A stretch of DNA of 43,217 bases. Source: Hemicentrotus pulcherrimus. Its lineage: Eukaryota > Echinodermata > Echinoidea > Camarodonta > Strongylocentrotidae. A model generated the notes under the pieces. The model searched no databases, was not told the origin of the DNA, and saw nothing but the letters and a program-made list of their open reading frames with translations. How positions within the stretch are numbered: position 1 is the stretch's first letter; the number at the start of each line of letters is the position of its first letter. Both the position numbers and the translations under genes were made by a program. The stretch lies in assembly GCA_003118195.1 (NCBI GenBank), contig BEXV01001680.1:1-43217 (forward strand), given 5' to 3'. Positions 32,701-42,551 of this stretch are shown in pieces.

Positions 32701-35700
32701 ATTTATTGTGTCATGTAACAGCTTGTGAATTATGAAATATGTTCCATGTATTAAATGGTAATGTGAAAATTAATTAAATTTACACTTTTTCTTTTCCTGA
32801 GAAATTTAATTTTTACTAGAATCTTACTTTAAGGTTATCTCGTCCATGGCAAATGTCTTTCATTAGCTTGGTGATGTCATCTTTGGAGACTTCAAGATCC
32901 AGTCGAGGAGAGTTCATGATCTGTTTACAGAAACAACATTTTCAATCATCAACTTCAAATACTGGACATAAAAAATAAATAACAGACCTTATTAATGCTA
33001 TATAAAGATATTAAACAAAGGAGCCTTCAAGCCTACTAATCAAACTATGCTCTGAGGAAAGATTTTCTTATATTTTCTATGCACTAAAATATAGTTTACT
33101 GAGGAAAATCAGTTACTAATGATTGAATAAGATTACCACTAGATTAAAAATATACAGCTTTAATTACAACCTTGATGAGGTATTGCATCCACAGATAAAT
33201 TCAACTCAACCGAAAATCTACTTTCACCTCACCGTTCCAAACTCTTTCCTATTTATTTTGCTGTCATTATCTCTATCAGCAGTCCTGAAGATGGTCCATA
33301 CAAGCTGTTTGTCAGGCTCAATGAATTGGGTACACTTGAAACGTTTTACCCGCTGCTTTTTCTTCTGCATGAGAAACAAAATGAAGTAAGAAAAAGCTTG
33401 ATATAATCTTTTTAATTAGACAGATTAAACCAATCCTCTTCAGTTTGGTCTTGATAGAGAAAATGTAAGATTTATTAAAAGCTCAGTATTGGGAATTTAA
33501 ACTTTAAACTTTCAATTTCCTTTTCATTTTAGGAGGAGCACTTGTTTTTCTACTTTGAATGAAGAAAGACATATGACATTTATAAATAGTATTATGCTCA
33601 TGGATATTGATTAATTTGCACAAGATATGATTCAAGATTGCCATAAATACAGTCGCCCCTGCTTTAGTGACCACCTGTCTACTAAGACCACCTGTCTACA
33701 AAGACCACATTTGTTGTTTCCCTTGAAAATGGTTTTTCAATGAAACATGCACTGAAGGAACCTGTCTACCGTCAAAGGCCACTTTTTGTGTTTACCTTGG
33801 GCTGTTCCTATAGACAGGTTTGACTGTATAAATAAACATAAGCAATTTTCGCTAGGCATAGAAGTTAGAGGATAACACTGTAAGTCATCTTCGGCTTGCG
33901 GCAAGTAGGTGGAGAACCCAGTGGTGGAGATTGTTAAAAATTAAATCGGTCATATTCTGGATTGTCTACTTCTACTCATGTGGATACATGCAGTCTCTCA
34001 ATAAAACAGTAAATACCCAGCATCACCATTATGAATCCTTCATAGATACAACTACATGCAGAGATTGAGTAACCATTAAAGTGAGAGCATGTGTGTATGG
34101 TGAGAAATCAACTTGAAATAAATTGCAAAAAACACACAACTTGATTATTAATGCACTCAATATATTTCTATGCAGAAATTGTTTTGAAACAATATACTCC
34201 TTTTATAAATTGTTACTATTTAATTGTCAAATTATATGTTTGATAATGAAGCAAGAAAGAATACATCATGCTAAAACTTATAGGTAATAAAAAATTAAGC
34301 AAAATGCTGTTTATTATATGATTAAGGGTGCAAATAATATATCTATTAATTCTAATATATAATACATGTACAAACCCTTTCCTTGGTCTGATTGTTATGA
34401 AATGAACAAATAAGAATTAAATGACATAAGTTGAATGGAATATGATGACATATATCATAAACCCCTCAAAAAGTTTGGAAACTCAAGTTGGATCGATTAT
34501 AGCTCTCTTATCATAGCATAATCATCACTTTAATTAGTATCATTGATATTCATTCATCTATGAAATTATAACATACTTGCTATCAGCCATGGAGGGAACA
34601 GTACATCAGAATAAGGGGCAGGGTCAAAAGTGACAAGTTACATAATGAAGTGATAAACACCTTTATTGTTAATGCTAAATATATTACTCAATATATTATC
34701 ATTAGCGATATTATTTCTGTTACTTTTATTGTTGTTCAGATCACTTCTTTCTTTTCATTGTGATCTTGTGTTAATAGTTTACTGCAGGTGTTGAGGCAAA
34801 TGCTGCTTAATTATAACAAATTTACAATTCCAATATATGGCTTGTCACAAAACCATATTATGTGTTTTATTAGCAAGAGTCCAGGTAATACATTTTTTAA
34901 ATTCAATACTGAGAATTTAGTCTTCTTAAAGTTACATTTTTAGTTTTAAACCTGCATGGATACATCAGTATAAAGGTCTATTTACTTTCATATGAGATTT
35001 TTCAACTGTTATCTTTGATGAGATAGTATATCGACTATGCGAGTATGATAAGTTAATGAAATAACATGTACCTCTCCAAATTCATCCCGGTCATCGATCT
35101 CTAGCGCATCTTTAATAGGAGGAAGCTCTCCAAACGGGTCAATCAACCTTCTCTTACGACCTTTCCTAGGGGTCATTGATCCTTGCTGTTGATCACCTGA
35201 CTGGTCACCTGTCATATGTTGGTCACGTGACATAGGACGAACAACAGACTGACTTCTACACTCATCCTCTGATGTTACATATCCAGCATTTACAGGTCTA
35301 CCGTCCGCATCAGTTTCAAAATCTGTTGTTAAATATATTGGAAACTTTTTTTATTAATAGACTTCATATAATGCAAGCTATTTTTTAGATAATATGCATG
35401 TTGGTAATGTGAAACTGCAATGACACGAGATCGTACATTGTGACTGACATGTTAATCATTTCTGTATGTCTGAATACATGAAAAAAAACTGCATCAAAAA
35501 TACTGCTCCTATGCGATATCAAGGATGATTTTATTGTTGATACATTACATGTATACTCATCGATTTAAAACTTTTTTTTTTAACCGGTTGATGTAACCTT
35601 GTCTCTATCACCTTCTGAAGGCGCTTACATCCATGGATTGTTATGTGGATTTAATGGCCCAGTTGGTCTTATCAACATGTTTTTTATTATTTTATGTTTT

Positions 35701-36108
35701 ATTGTGACCAACAGCTACTTTGTGGAGCACATGGGTGAAGTGCTTTTAACTCTGTTAAAAAGGTGCTAAAACAAAATACTTTGTGAATCAGGATTGATTC
35801 TTTAATAAAATGAAGAGTAGTTATATAAGCCATAACAGGTTGAATCAAAAGAATTATTTACCTTTATTTCTGCCATATTCCCCTTCATCCTCTTCAAGAA
35901 TCATATGTAGAAGATTGTCTCCTTGTCCTGCTCCCCCCTCTCCTGATCCTGCTCTCCCCTCCCCTTGTCCTTCCATCAACTGATCCATCATCCAATCAAA
36001 CTCACTCTCCTTGGATGATTCCATTCCATACTGGGGGTTATGGTTCACACCTTGAGGGACCGGATGATTATCAAAAGACATGATCCTGTTATGTGTATAA
36101 TCCAGACT
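19577..36108 (-). CDS. Large (EF-EF-WW-like)x2, coiled-coil, CAP-Gly-like protein
   Basis: Coding exons, in transcription order: 36108-35862 (ATG 36081), 35322-35072, 33364-33233, 32920-32828, 32497-32411, 32181-32108, 31629-31497, 30970-30897, 30430-30334, 28301-28177, 27460-27373, 27042-26944, 26469-26385, 25635-25572, 25131-24960, 24596-24453, 22869-22694, [missing exon, gap], 21546-21147, 20755-20648, 20252-20146, 19684-19577. Every visible junction has GT/AG and fits in phase except across the gap. About 944 residues are visible. Order: acidic, Gly/Glu-rich N-terminus (1-157), EF-hand pair (about 158-261), WW-like motif (262-290), second EF pair (about 300-387), second WW-like motif (388-415), coiled coil (about 429-704), CAP-Gly-like domain (about 815-909), short tail. 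I know no named protein with this order. EF-hands suggest Ca2+ control, CAP-Gly suggests binding of tubulin or EB-type tails. The 27 bases before ATG 36081 are in frame without a stop, so the start is not proven. Confidence 0.9.
21147..21546 (-). CDS. Linker exon ahead of the CAP-Gly-like domain
   Basis: A 400-base exon of 133 codons, starting in phase 0 after TTCCTTCCTTCCAG. It begins SAARQGASPLLEDISDEGDN, is Ser/Pro/Asp/Lys rich and probably disordered up to NHDDMPTVYDLYEPNGVYS, then has a basic stretch (RSHQRVRPKSCVARIQRRDK) and ends LYEDDFMVAQFVHVGDRVRV, the first strand of the CAP-Gly-like domain. The visible upstream exon ends in phase 2, so this exon cannot be its direct partner. Confidence 0.85.
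22021..22447. other. Assembly gap of 427 N
   Basis: Unknown bases flanked by a C run on the left and a G run on the right, which suggests sequencing failed at homopolymers. Splice phases show that at least one coding exon of the minus-strand gene is probably inside. Its length should be 1 modulo 3. Confidence 0.98.
22694..27460 (-). CDS. Coiled-coil segment of the minus-strand gene, seven exons
   Basis: Exons 27460-27373, 27042-26944, 26469-26385, 25635-25572, 25131-24960, 24596-24453 and 22869-22694 encode about 275 residues rich in Glu, Lys, Leu and Gln, almost without Pro or Gly. Examples are ELEMELLTSSAEDLASTRIE, NERRGKQIEHLEREVEKLNT, VEILEAKVADLHHQLRGEIK and HLEDEINRLIAVETEMEHAK. Hydrophobic residues fall at heptad spacing in each. 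This should form a long parallel coiled coil, so the protein probably dimerises and spaces the EF/WW-like head from the CAP-Gly-like end. Confidence 0.85.
23326..24282. mobile_element. 957-bp non-autonomous DNA transposon with ~200-bp inverted ends
   Basis: The left end CAGTGTGAGTCAAAAAAAAC (23326) and the right end TTTTTGACTCACACTG (to 24282) are inverted, each flanked by TA, fitting a TA target duplication of the Tc1/mariner type. Inverted similarity continues about 200 bp inward: TTTACACCTA, GAAAGAGTGTTT, AAATCGTTTGGTACCAT, GGGTGGTATGTGTTCA and GCGAGAGTGCA on the left match their complements on the right at about 24255-24085. The interior carries a CA-rich run (23635-23715) and a GT-rich run (23935-24005), complementary to each other. 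No transposase frame is present. It sits in the intron between exons 24596-24453 and 22869-22694. Confidence 0.88.
24823..24852. repeat. CACCCATC short tandem repeat
   Basis: Four units of CCACCCAT (8 bp) in an intron of the minus-strand gene. Confidence 0.8.
26211..26211. other. Single ambiguous base
   Basis: One N in an intron of the minus-strand gene, just after a short CpG-containing stretch with a GCGCACGTGC motif (26151-26160). Confidence 0.9.
27612..27735. repeat. 19-bp minisatellite, six full units
   Basis: ATGTATATTCAACATTGGA starts at 27612, 27631, 27650, 27669, 27688 and 27707, with a partial unit at 27726; two units carry TATCC for TATTC. It lies in the intron between the WW2 exon and the first coiled-coil exon. 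Plus-strand frames across it are artefacts of the repeat. Confidence 0.93.
28177..33364 (-). CDS. Duplicated EF-EF-WW-like module, eight exons
   Basis: Module 1 (exons 33364-32108): loop DRDNDSKINRKE, a canonical EF-hand with D-D-D at positions 1, 3, 5 and E at 12 but Ser at 6; then a degenerate partner ending MTFDEFLPFGVHLLKFFYSK; then NHWVVLDKGLKNGVIYFNKE with TGDASTTRP. Module 2 (31629-28177): loop DMNNDGKININD, canonical but Asp at 12; a degenerate partner ending RKINMPYVYFVPMAKRLIVT; then EWCHLYTGNVGSFWFNKRTG with ESSRVPP. The two modules line up over their length. The WW-like parts keep the first Trp, the aromatic strand (YFN / FWFN), the N-x-x-TG turn and the final Pro, but lack the second Trp, so peptide binding may differ from standard WW domains. 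Confidence 0.85.
28324..28362. repeat. GACAGGTCAAT tandem repeat
   Basis: Three perfect and one partial 11- to 13-bp units just upstream (in gene sense) of the acceptor for the WW2 exon at 28301. Confidence 0.8.
28915..28935. repeat. TA dinucleotide microsatellite
   Basis: A perfect alternating TA run inside the long intron 28302-30333. The rest of that 2-kb intron shows no gene. Confidence 0.9.
30520..30682 (-). mobile_element. Palindromic MITE, second copy of the 16458 family
   Basis: Reverse-complemented, it reads GGTCCTGTTTCACAAAACTT at one end, TTGATTGGTTATCAGCAGAT in the middle and GAAAAAGGCTTTATGGAACA at the other end, matching 16458-16602 block for block. Its middle is longer by a divergent AT-rich stretch. 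It lies in the intron between exons 30970-30897 and 30430-30334. Confidence 0.8.
33650..33826. mobile_element. MITE with CAGTC ends and TA flanks
   Basis: The segment runs from TA|CAGTCGCCCCTGC to GGTTTGACTG|TA. ACCACCTGTCTACTAAGACC near the left and CTATAGACAGGT near the right form the subterminal inverted motif. This matches the common 'CAGTCAAACCTGTCTA' type of TA-inserting MITE. It sits in the intron between exons 35322-35072 and 33364-33233. Confidence 0.65.
35072..36108 (-). CDS. Acidic N-terminal exons of the minus-strand gene
   Basis: Exon 36108-35862 carries ATG 36081 and reads MSFDNHPVPQGVNHNPQYGM, then a Glu/Gly-rich run and LLHMILEEDEGEYGRNK. Exon 35322-35072 reads DFETDADGRPVNAGYVTSED, has a basic patch TPRKGRKRRLIDPFGELPPI and ends EIDDRDEFGE. 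Low complexity suggests disorder. The KGRKRR patch is a possible nuclear-localisation signal. Confidence 0.75.
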
Positions 36109-39100
36109 CTGAAATAATATTGTTTTTTTCTTCCTTCAGAACATTGTAACATCTACAAGGATCGTGCTGTAGCAATCCTCAGCAAACTCTACCTGAAACA
36201 TTGGATAAGGAAAGAAAAAACATTTCAAAATAATTATGTGCTTAAATAATTTGTTTTCTTTCTTATGACATCATGGGGTAGCTTAAATGAAAAAGCTGCT
36301 AAATTTTCTATTAGTTCAAAGGAACCCACTCATATGGCATTCAGTGCATAGGAAATTTATTAGAAAATGCAGGTGGGAATCAATGCCAAATTGGAAGCAC
36401 AATAGGTTCAAATTATTATGCTATATTTGCTTCCATATTCTAATATCAAATGAAAGGAAAGACATATTAAGACTATAAATGAGGAACTGGGTCAAATGCA
36501 ATTTAGTTAAACTGTTTGATAACAAATTATATCTTGTATTGAACACTTTTCATACGGCAACAGCTTCCCTTCAAACACCTAGACATATATAGTGAACTCA
36601 TGATCAGTCGCCCCTGTTCTTAGTTGATCTGATCTGATAGACTTAAAAAGATTTTTTAATGTTTTATTTGCCCTTTTAAAAATAGTGACATGGATTACAA
36701 AAGTTAAATTTTTCCTAAACGTTATTTCTGGCAATCAGTACACACAACGAAAAAAACATATTACTAAGAATTTGATTTAAGATACAAACAACAACACCGA
36801 ACAGAAACTTATCACACCTAAAAGATTGGCAGACAACATGAGGTGCCTTAAAATAAACATCTCTTTCCCAATCAAATCAATATGATAAAACATATTTTGG
36901 TACAATAATATGGTCGGGTAAATCAAAAAGTCCCACAGTATCTTATATTGCTTTGTGAAATATTAATAACTTTATCAATAAACCACCAGGAATACTGTGT
37001 GTCAATATCCCATATTCAGTCCTGCTAAATTAATCAAATTATGTGTTGCCATGACAACAACATCACCAAATAGTAGAGGGCAGAAAAGATAATATATAAT
37101 TAAATATAATATGTTTCAAGGACTTGCATATATTCCAATAACCATAAGTAAATTTGTCAATGATCTGCCCATAATTGGATTCATGAAATGACTATACATG
37201 TCTGTGGAGTTTGTTGATGATGTTTCCATGGTGATAGCATGATACGGTGTGCTGCCAATTACAGGGATAGTACTATGACAGGAGCCTCTTAATCCAATCA
37301 CCACCTACAAATAGTTAATGAAGTGAAGTGCAAATTGATACTATAATGAAAATAGTCAATAAATCAATTCATAGCAGCATTGTGCAGTAGCTCGTTTAAG
37401 GTAATTAAGTACCCATGTTAATGATGCAGCCTGAAATAACAACATCCTGCATATTACAAAAAGACAATGCCCAGTTCCTTCTGTATTAAATACAATAGAC
37501 CTTTACATTTACATGTTTTGTAATAACTATTTTGTAGAAGATTAATTTTGTTTTAGATTGTACCATTAATAGTATCATTATATTTCCTCGTATTTAAAGA
37601 CTTTTATATCTTCCTTTATCTTTCTTTCTCCCCCCCCCCTCTCTCTCTCTCTCTCTACATCTCTTCATCTCCCTCAGGTTAAGGCTTTAAATCAAAGATT
37701 TGAATTGACATCTGTATGCCTACTAATCATTATAAAAACAGTTAACGGTATTGTGTGAAAGACCCAGGAAATCAAGTTGCCATAAGTAAGCCCTGAGCCA
37801 ACCGAATAGGAATGCCTAGCAATTAAATTGAGCCAAAATGGTAGATATATATATATAACTACATGAGTACTTATCTTCGTCAAACAATAATTCTATTTGT
37901 GATATATGCACCATTTGATTTATCTCTTAAAGACAAGATATATTTTTATCTAAATTTATAATCATACAGAGTGAGAAAAGTATTATTACTTTCAATTCCG
38001 TATTCATAATGTTCACTCATTTTGTCCTCAGTTCTCAACATCAATTTGTATGATGCAAGCATTCTTTTAAAATGAAAATAGCATCTAGTACATCAATCTT
38101 GTACAAACAAAACCAAAATGTTATTTACAAGTCTTTTAAAGACTTTATCCTGCACCACCGGTATGAGTTTATCTCTTTCTTGAAATGTTTTTGGGCTTTC
38201 ACTCAGGACCACATTTTCATTACGGATTATTGTATTTGGTCTATATAAGTTACCGGTAATTGAAATAAATACAAAAGTAGATTGCATAGGTTGCAGAAAA
38301 GGTATATCTGACTGTTATACAGTTAGTCCCAGAAAAAAACGAAACCGAGGATTATCGATGTTTTATCATAACTTAATCACATTATAAATATTAAATGACG
38401 AATATTGGTAAAGCTTGGATCTTCCTCTTTCATTTTATGCAACTCATTTGAGGAACGGTATTTAAAAGATAAATCACAATTCTAGAAAGTTCATTTTCTG
38501 CCCTTTCATATATGACACCTCAATCATGAAAAATGAGCGTGGAATAACAAAGTACTGTTAAAGAAATGCTTGCATTTCCATAAATTGATTAAACAAATTA
38601 GTTTTCACTTGCGGCTGCCTGCCATAGCAACAAACAGAGTTGACAAAAGACAAACACTGTTTCCTTGACGAACAGCCATAGGCAAAAGACTTCATGCATG
38701 GAAATTGGAAACCATGCAGTTTTTATAACTTTAAATTATAATATCCATCTTCATGTATGGTATCGAACCCCATAGGGTTAGGGGTATAGGGAATGAGGGG
38801 TATAAGATAGAGGTGCAGATCGACATCCCGGCCTGTATTGTATAGAATGAAAGGTTAACTTCCTCCCTGAACTGAAATCCCTGTAAAGAGCAACTTGGCA
38901 TCAATGATCATGAAAATTGATATAATCATAAATATATGAAAGTGAGAGTAAATTAATAATCATATATTTCGTAGATCACTGACTATCAGACAATTGAACG
39001 ACTCCAATGGCAGTGACCGTGACACCCAAATAAAATCATTACCACTGGAGTTGATCATTTATTTCTGGTCAACCATCTCACTGACTGAGCTTCATATCAT

Positions 39101-39182
39101 CAGCTCATAAACTCACATATCCCTGGATCAACATGCAGTGTTGCTTGTTGTAATACGAAAACTATATGTTCGTTTTACTTAC
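36109..39182. other. Probable 5' intron of the minus-strand gene, no gene seen
   Basis: AT-rich, with a CT/C-rich microsatellite at 37629-37656 and a short TA run near 37847. A minus-strand open frame at 37304-37116 starts after an acceptor-like TTTGTAG but has no donor and no recognisable family. Confidence 0.4.
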
Positions 39183-39360
39183 CCGACTATCACAAAGCTG
39201 TCTACCTTGACAAATCAACCTGTTCCAATATGTGAACCACGAAAATTCCTCTTTAACAATCAGATGTGATTCAATGTTTGACCACTATATTGATTTCCTA
39301 TAACTTCGGACTGTTCCCCCAAACCAGTCCAGTTGTCCCATGTCCAAACCACGATGATAA
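39183..39360 (-). other. Candidate 5' non-coding exon end of the minus-strand gene
   Basis: A strong donor, AGTCGG|GTAAGTAAAACG, lies at 39183/39182 on the minus strand. The sequence before it has no long open frame, so it would be 5' UTR. The left limit is a guess; no acceptor was fixed. Confidence 0.25.
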
Positions 39361-39724
39361 GGGTAGCCTGTTCATGTAATGAACAATCCATATTTTCGTG
39401 CATGTGCGAGTCTAGTCTCAAGTAATAAACTCCACCAGCTTTGGTAGAATTATAGGTGTTTTATATCACAAGAATGTACCCCTGTACAGTGTATCACTAG
39501 CCAGAACGAAGGGCTGCATGCGCTATCGTTCAGGCGTTCACATTTATATTCTTGAGTATCAGTAGTTCAATGAAAAGGAAGATCATAATATATGAAATTA
39601 CCTGTGAACAAATATCATCCTAATGATCAAAGTACATTTAATAAAAATCTTTGATAACATTTTGCATGAATTGTCAATTATTTAGAAATTGACATTAAGA
39701 TCGACTATATCTATAATAGGTGGG

Positions 39725-39889
39725 AAGAAAGAGAGAGAAAGGGAGGGAGAGAGTGAGAGAGACAGAGAGACAGAGAGAGACAAAAGTGAAAGTAAAGTAA
39801 ACTTAACCGATCTAAAAAGTAGAGAGAGAGCATTATATCTCTTATTAACTTTATCTTTCACAGTGTCTTCACTTATAGACTAAGTATAA

Positions 39890-39921
<32 letters not shown>

Positions 39922-39925
39922 CTCG
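39725..39925. repeat. GA-rich and CT/CA-rich simple repeats
   Basis: (GA)n-rich sequence at about 39727-39782 and CTCTCT followed by CACACA at about 39891-39922. Another GA run lies at 41825-41865. Confidence 0.85.
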
Positions 39926-40394
39926 ATTGCCCCATCAGTCACTCCGGAACAACAATGGAATCGGTTTCACTCTTTGACAGTTGTCATGGTAACGGAAAGC
40001 TATCTGACGGTCTGTGCAGGCATGCATACTAGAGTACACAAAACCACGTGACACCAGTTAACTAAATGTCAGGCGATCAAGATAATGAAGCGATTCACTG
40101 TTCATATATTCACCATAATCTATGACTGCAGTTCAGGCCTTTACGTCGGCAACAGGGGATCATATTTCATAACAAATCAAATGCATAATAAAAATTGTTT
40201 TCTGATAATTAGTCATGAATATAGGCCTAGCAAAGCAGAGAGAAGATAATTTAGAAGGGTTTATATACCTCCTTACCGCCTATATAAACAGAAACTGTAA
40301 CAAGTTGACTGTGCGAAAATGGACGAATTAGAATAGGGCTATATACTATTAAATTTCTTACAAAGTTCCGTAGCTGTATCATTCGAAAGAACGG

Positions 40395-40505
40395 TAAATA
40401 AGATCCTTAATCAAATCAAGAACACAATTATATCTTTGATTATATCAAGAACACAGGGCTAGCTTTGATCGAATTAAGAACACATAGCTTTGATTAAACC
40501 ATACA
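40395..40505. repeat. Imperfect 30-bp tandem repeat
   Basis: Three units with (C)TTTGAT.A.ATCAAGAACACA, the last two linked by GGGCTAGC/ATAGC spacers. In the presumed 5' region of the minus-strand gene. Confidence 0.6.
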
Positions 40506-40785
40506 AACCTGAAAAAAGCAAGAGAGGAAGAGTGCCCCTTTTTCGGATGATGATAGCATTATAACTAAAATTTTAACAGACCTACACTTTTGGGGATAAA
40601 CAAAATCAACAGAAGGTGACATATTCGTCGATAAAAAATGAAGGGCATGACAACATAAAAGGCCTAAGGGAATCCAAATGACTTAAATAATCGCCATTTT
40701 CTTTTCATATGATATTTGACAAAATAAACAATATGAAGCACAATTAGTTCACTCTCAAATTTCAACTCGGGCGTGGAATACTCAC

Positions 40786-41440
40786 CACTCTTAATGCACT
40801 ATCGGGCAAAAACTCGTTTGAGCGTATTCCAATTATTTATCATTTCAGTCCGACTCGTTTTACTCCACTGGGATTGTTGAACCGTATTATTTTAAGATTC
40901 AGCTTCAATAATAGATGGTCGATGGAACGATCTTATGATCCACTAAGCAACCTCTCCGAGGGCAAAATGTTCCACTATAATAATTAATCTAAAGAATTAT
41001 TATATCCTGAGTTTGCCAAGTACATTCCACGCGCAAAGAATACACGATTATACTCCAGCAATGGAGTGAACCAGAGTGCAAAGAGGAACGAATCTCAACT
41101 GTAAAGATCTTGCGATGATCAATGTTAACACAGAAACCGAAGGATACGAAACAACATCAAGGAAAGAGGATGGAAGATTGAACCTTCTTTGACTCCCCTT
41201 TAACTATTCACTTTCCAAGCAGCTATACCAAGAAAGAGTTCATTCAAGCGACTACAATCAATAAGAAACCCCTCACAGACTCTCTTAGAGAGGCTCTTCC
41301 ATTATTCCATCATACAATAGAAAGAAAGGGGACTCTATGGTTTCTACACACTAACACAGGCGAAGTTGTCTGTCTCTCTTGGAGACAATAGTATGAAGTA
41401 AAACAAGATGACAATGTGTGAATCCAAATGTAAATTCAAT
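40786..41440 (-). other. Candidate first exon / 5' UTR of the minus-strand gene
   Basis: On the minus strand a strong donor (GCATTAAGAGTG|GTGAGTATTCC) ends at 40786. The upstream 650 bases have no long open frame and more CpG than their surroundings. With the TATA-like motif at 41469 this makes a plausible transcription start near 41.44 kb. Only transcript data could prove it. Confidence 0.25.
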
Positions 41441-41468
41441 TGTTACGTCATTGATTAAGGTCATTGAT

Positions 41469-41476
41469 TATTTATA
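41469..41476 (-). promoter_or_regulatory. TATA-like motif
   Basis: TATAAATA on the minus strand, about 30 bases before the proposed start. TATA-like words are frequent in AT-rich DNA, so this is only a candidate. Confidence 0.22.
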
Positions 41477-41499
41477 CTTTAAAGACTGTTGTGAGAGGA

Positions 41500-42502
41500 A
41501 CTTTAACTATTTGTAAATGTTCCGTTTTTATATATTTTATGAGGGAGTGGGGTCTGATTAAACGAGATAACAGTGAATTAGTAGGTCCATGGTGAAACCA
41601 AACCAAAAGTAAGAAATAATATGATTGCCCGATTTATTCGAAACCATGATAATGGTCGCTAATCAAACGAAAATGTATGATGGGACAGTATTTTCGGTCT
41701 TTTTTATGTTTATGCTTTTGATGTATATTCATGATTTATTGAGGCATCTTGGTGACCCAGTTGCATAGCGACGGGGCATATGCCCCAAATCAAATGGCAA
41801 AACAAACAATTTGCAAATGCTATGGGAGAGAGAGAGAGTGAGTGAGAGAGAGCCGGAGAGAGAAAGGCGAAGAGGAAACCCCATTAATCAAATAAAGCAT
41901 GCCTCTCCGAGGAAGAGAGGGTCGTTTTCTTTTAAATTCCTTTTTTGATGCTATGTATTGGTATTGGTATGGGTATTTATTCAATTATCATAAAGATCTG
42001 AGTAGTTTGTTACGCCACTATTCGAATATCTTGATGCAAGCTATTGATAACAAAAATGAATTGCGAAGCTTCCTTATTCATGCATGTTAGAGAATACCAC
42101 GCATACTAAATTAAAACTTTGTACTTCTATTCATTATTATATGTTATGTCAGGGAATTACGCAGCGGGCTATATATCCCCCAATATTTCAGGTGGGGATG
42201 GCCTGTACAATCATTCCCCTCCCCCCCCCCCCAATAATTCACCATTAAAAAAATCAAGAGAAAAATTAATGAGAGCCCGATGAGAGTAGTTAATGGTTAT
42301 TACTCGCAAGATGACCACCAATATACACATTTTGCTATCTCATTTTCATAATACATACATATATTAATAGAAAACGAAGTAAATGAGACAACCGTATATG
42401 AGACAAGAATAAATTGAATTCTCGCTCATACGGCATCATGAGGAATTGATGAATTTATTCAATAATATCAATCAACAGCATCATAGAAATGCAGTGCGCC
42501 AA
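41500..42502. other. Intergenic, no gene seen
   Basis: Contains a GA-rich simple repeat (41825-41865) and a poly-C run (42218-42231). The open frame at 41899-42090 has no family signature and unremarkable composition. Confidence 0.4.
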
Positions 42503-42551
42503 ATGCGCAGCAGCAGCGTTAGAAAGCAACGAGCTAAACGTTATTTGAAAC
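42503..42551 (+). CDS. Weak candidate first exon of a plus-strand gene
   Basis: ATG at 42503 begins MRSSSVRKQRAKRYLK and runs into a consensus donor (GAAAC|GTAAGTTTT). The local sequence is the only CpG- and GC-richer spot in the last kilobase and lies head-to-head with the putative promoter at 41.4 kb. An overlapping frame from ATG 42490 stops quickly. No next exon is seen before the window ends. Confidence 0.2.

Noticed and set aside
37116..37304. Minus-strand frame after an acceptor-like site
   Set aside because: No donor, no family match and location in a presumed 5' intron.
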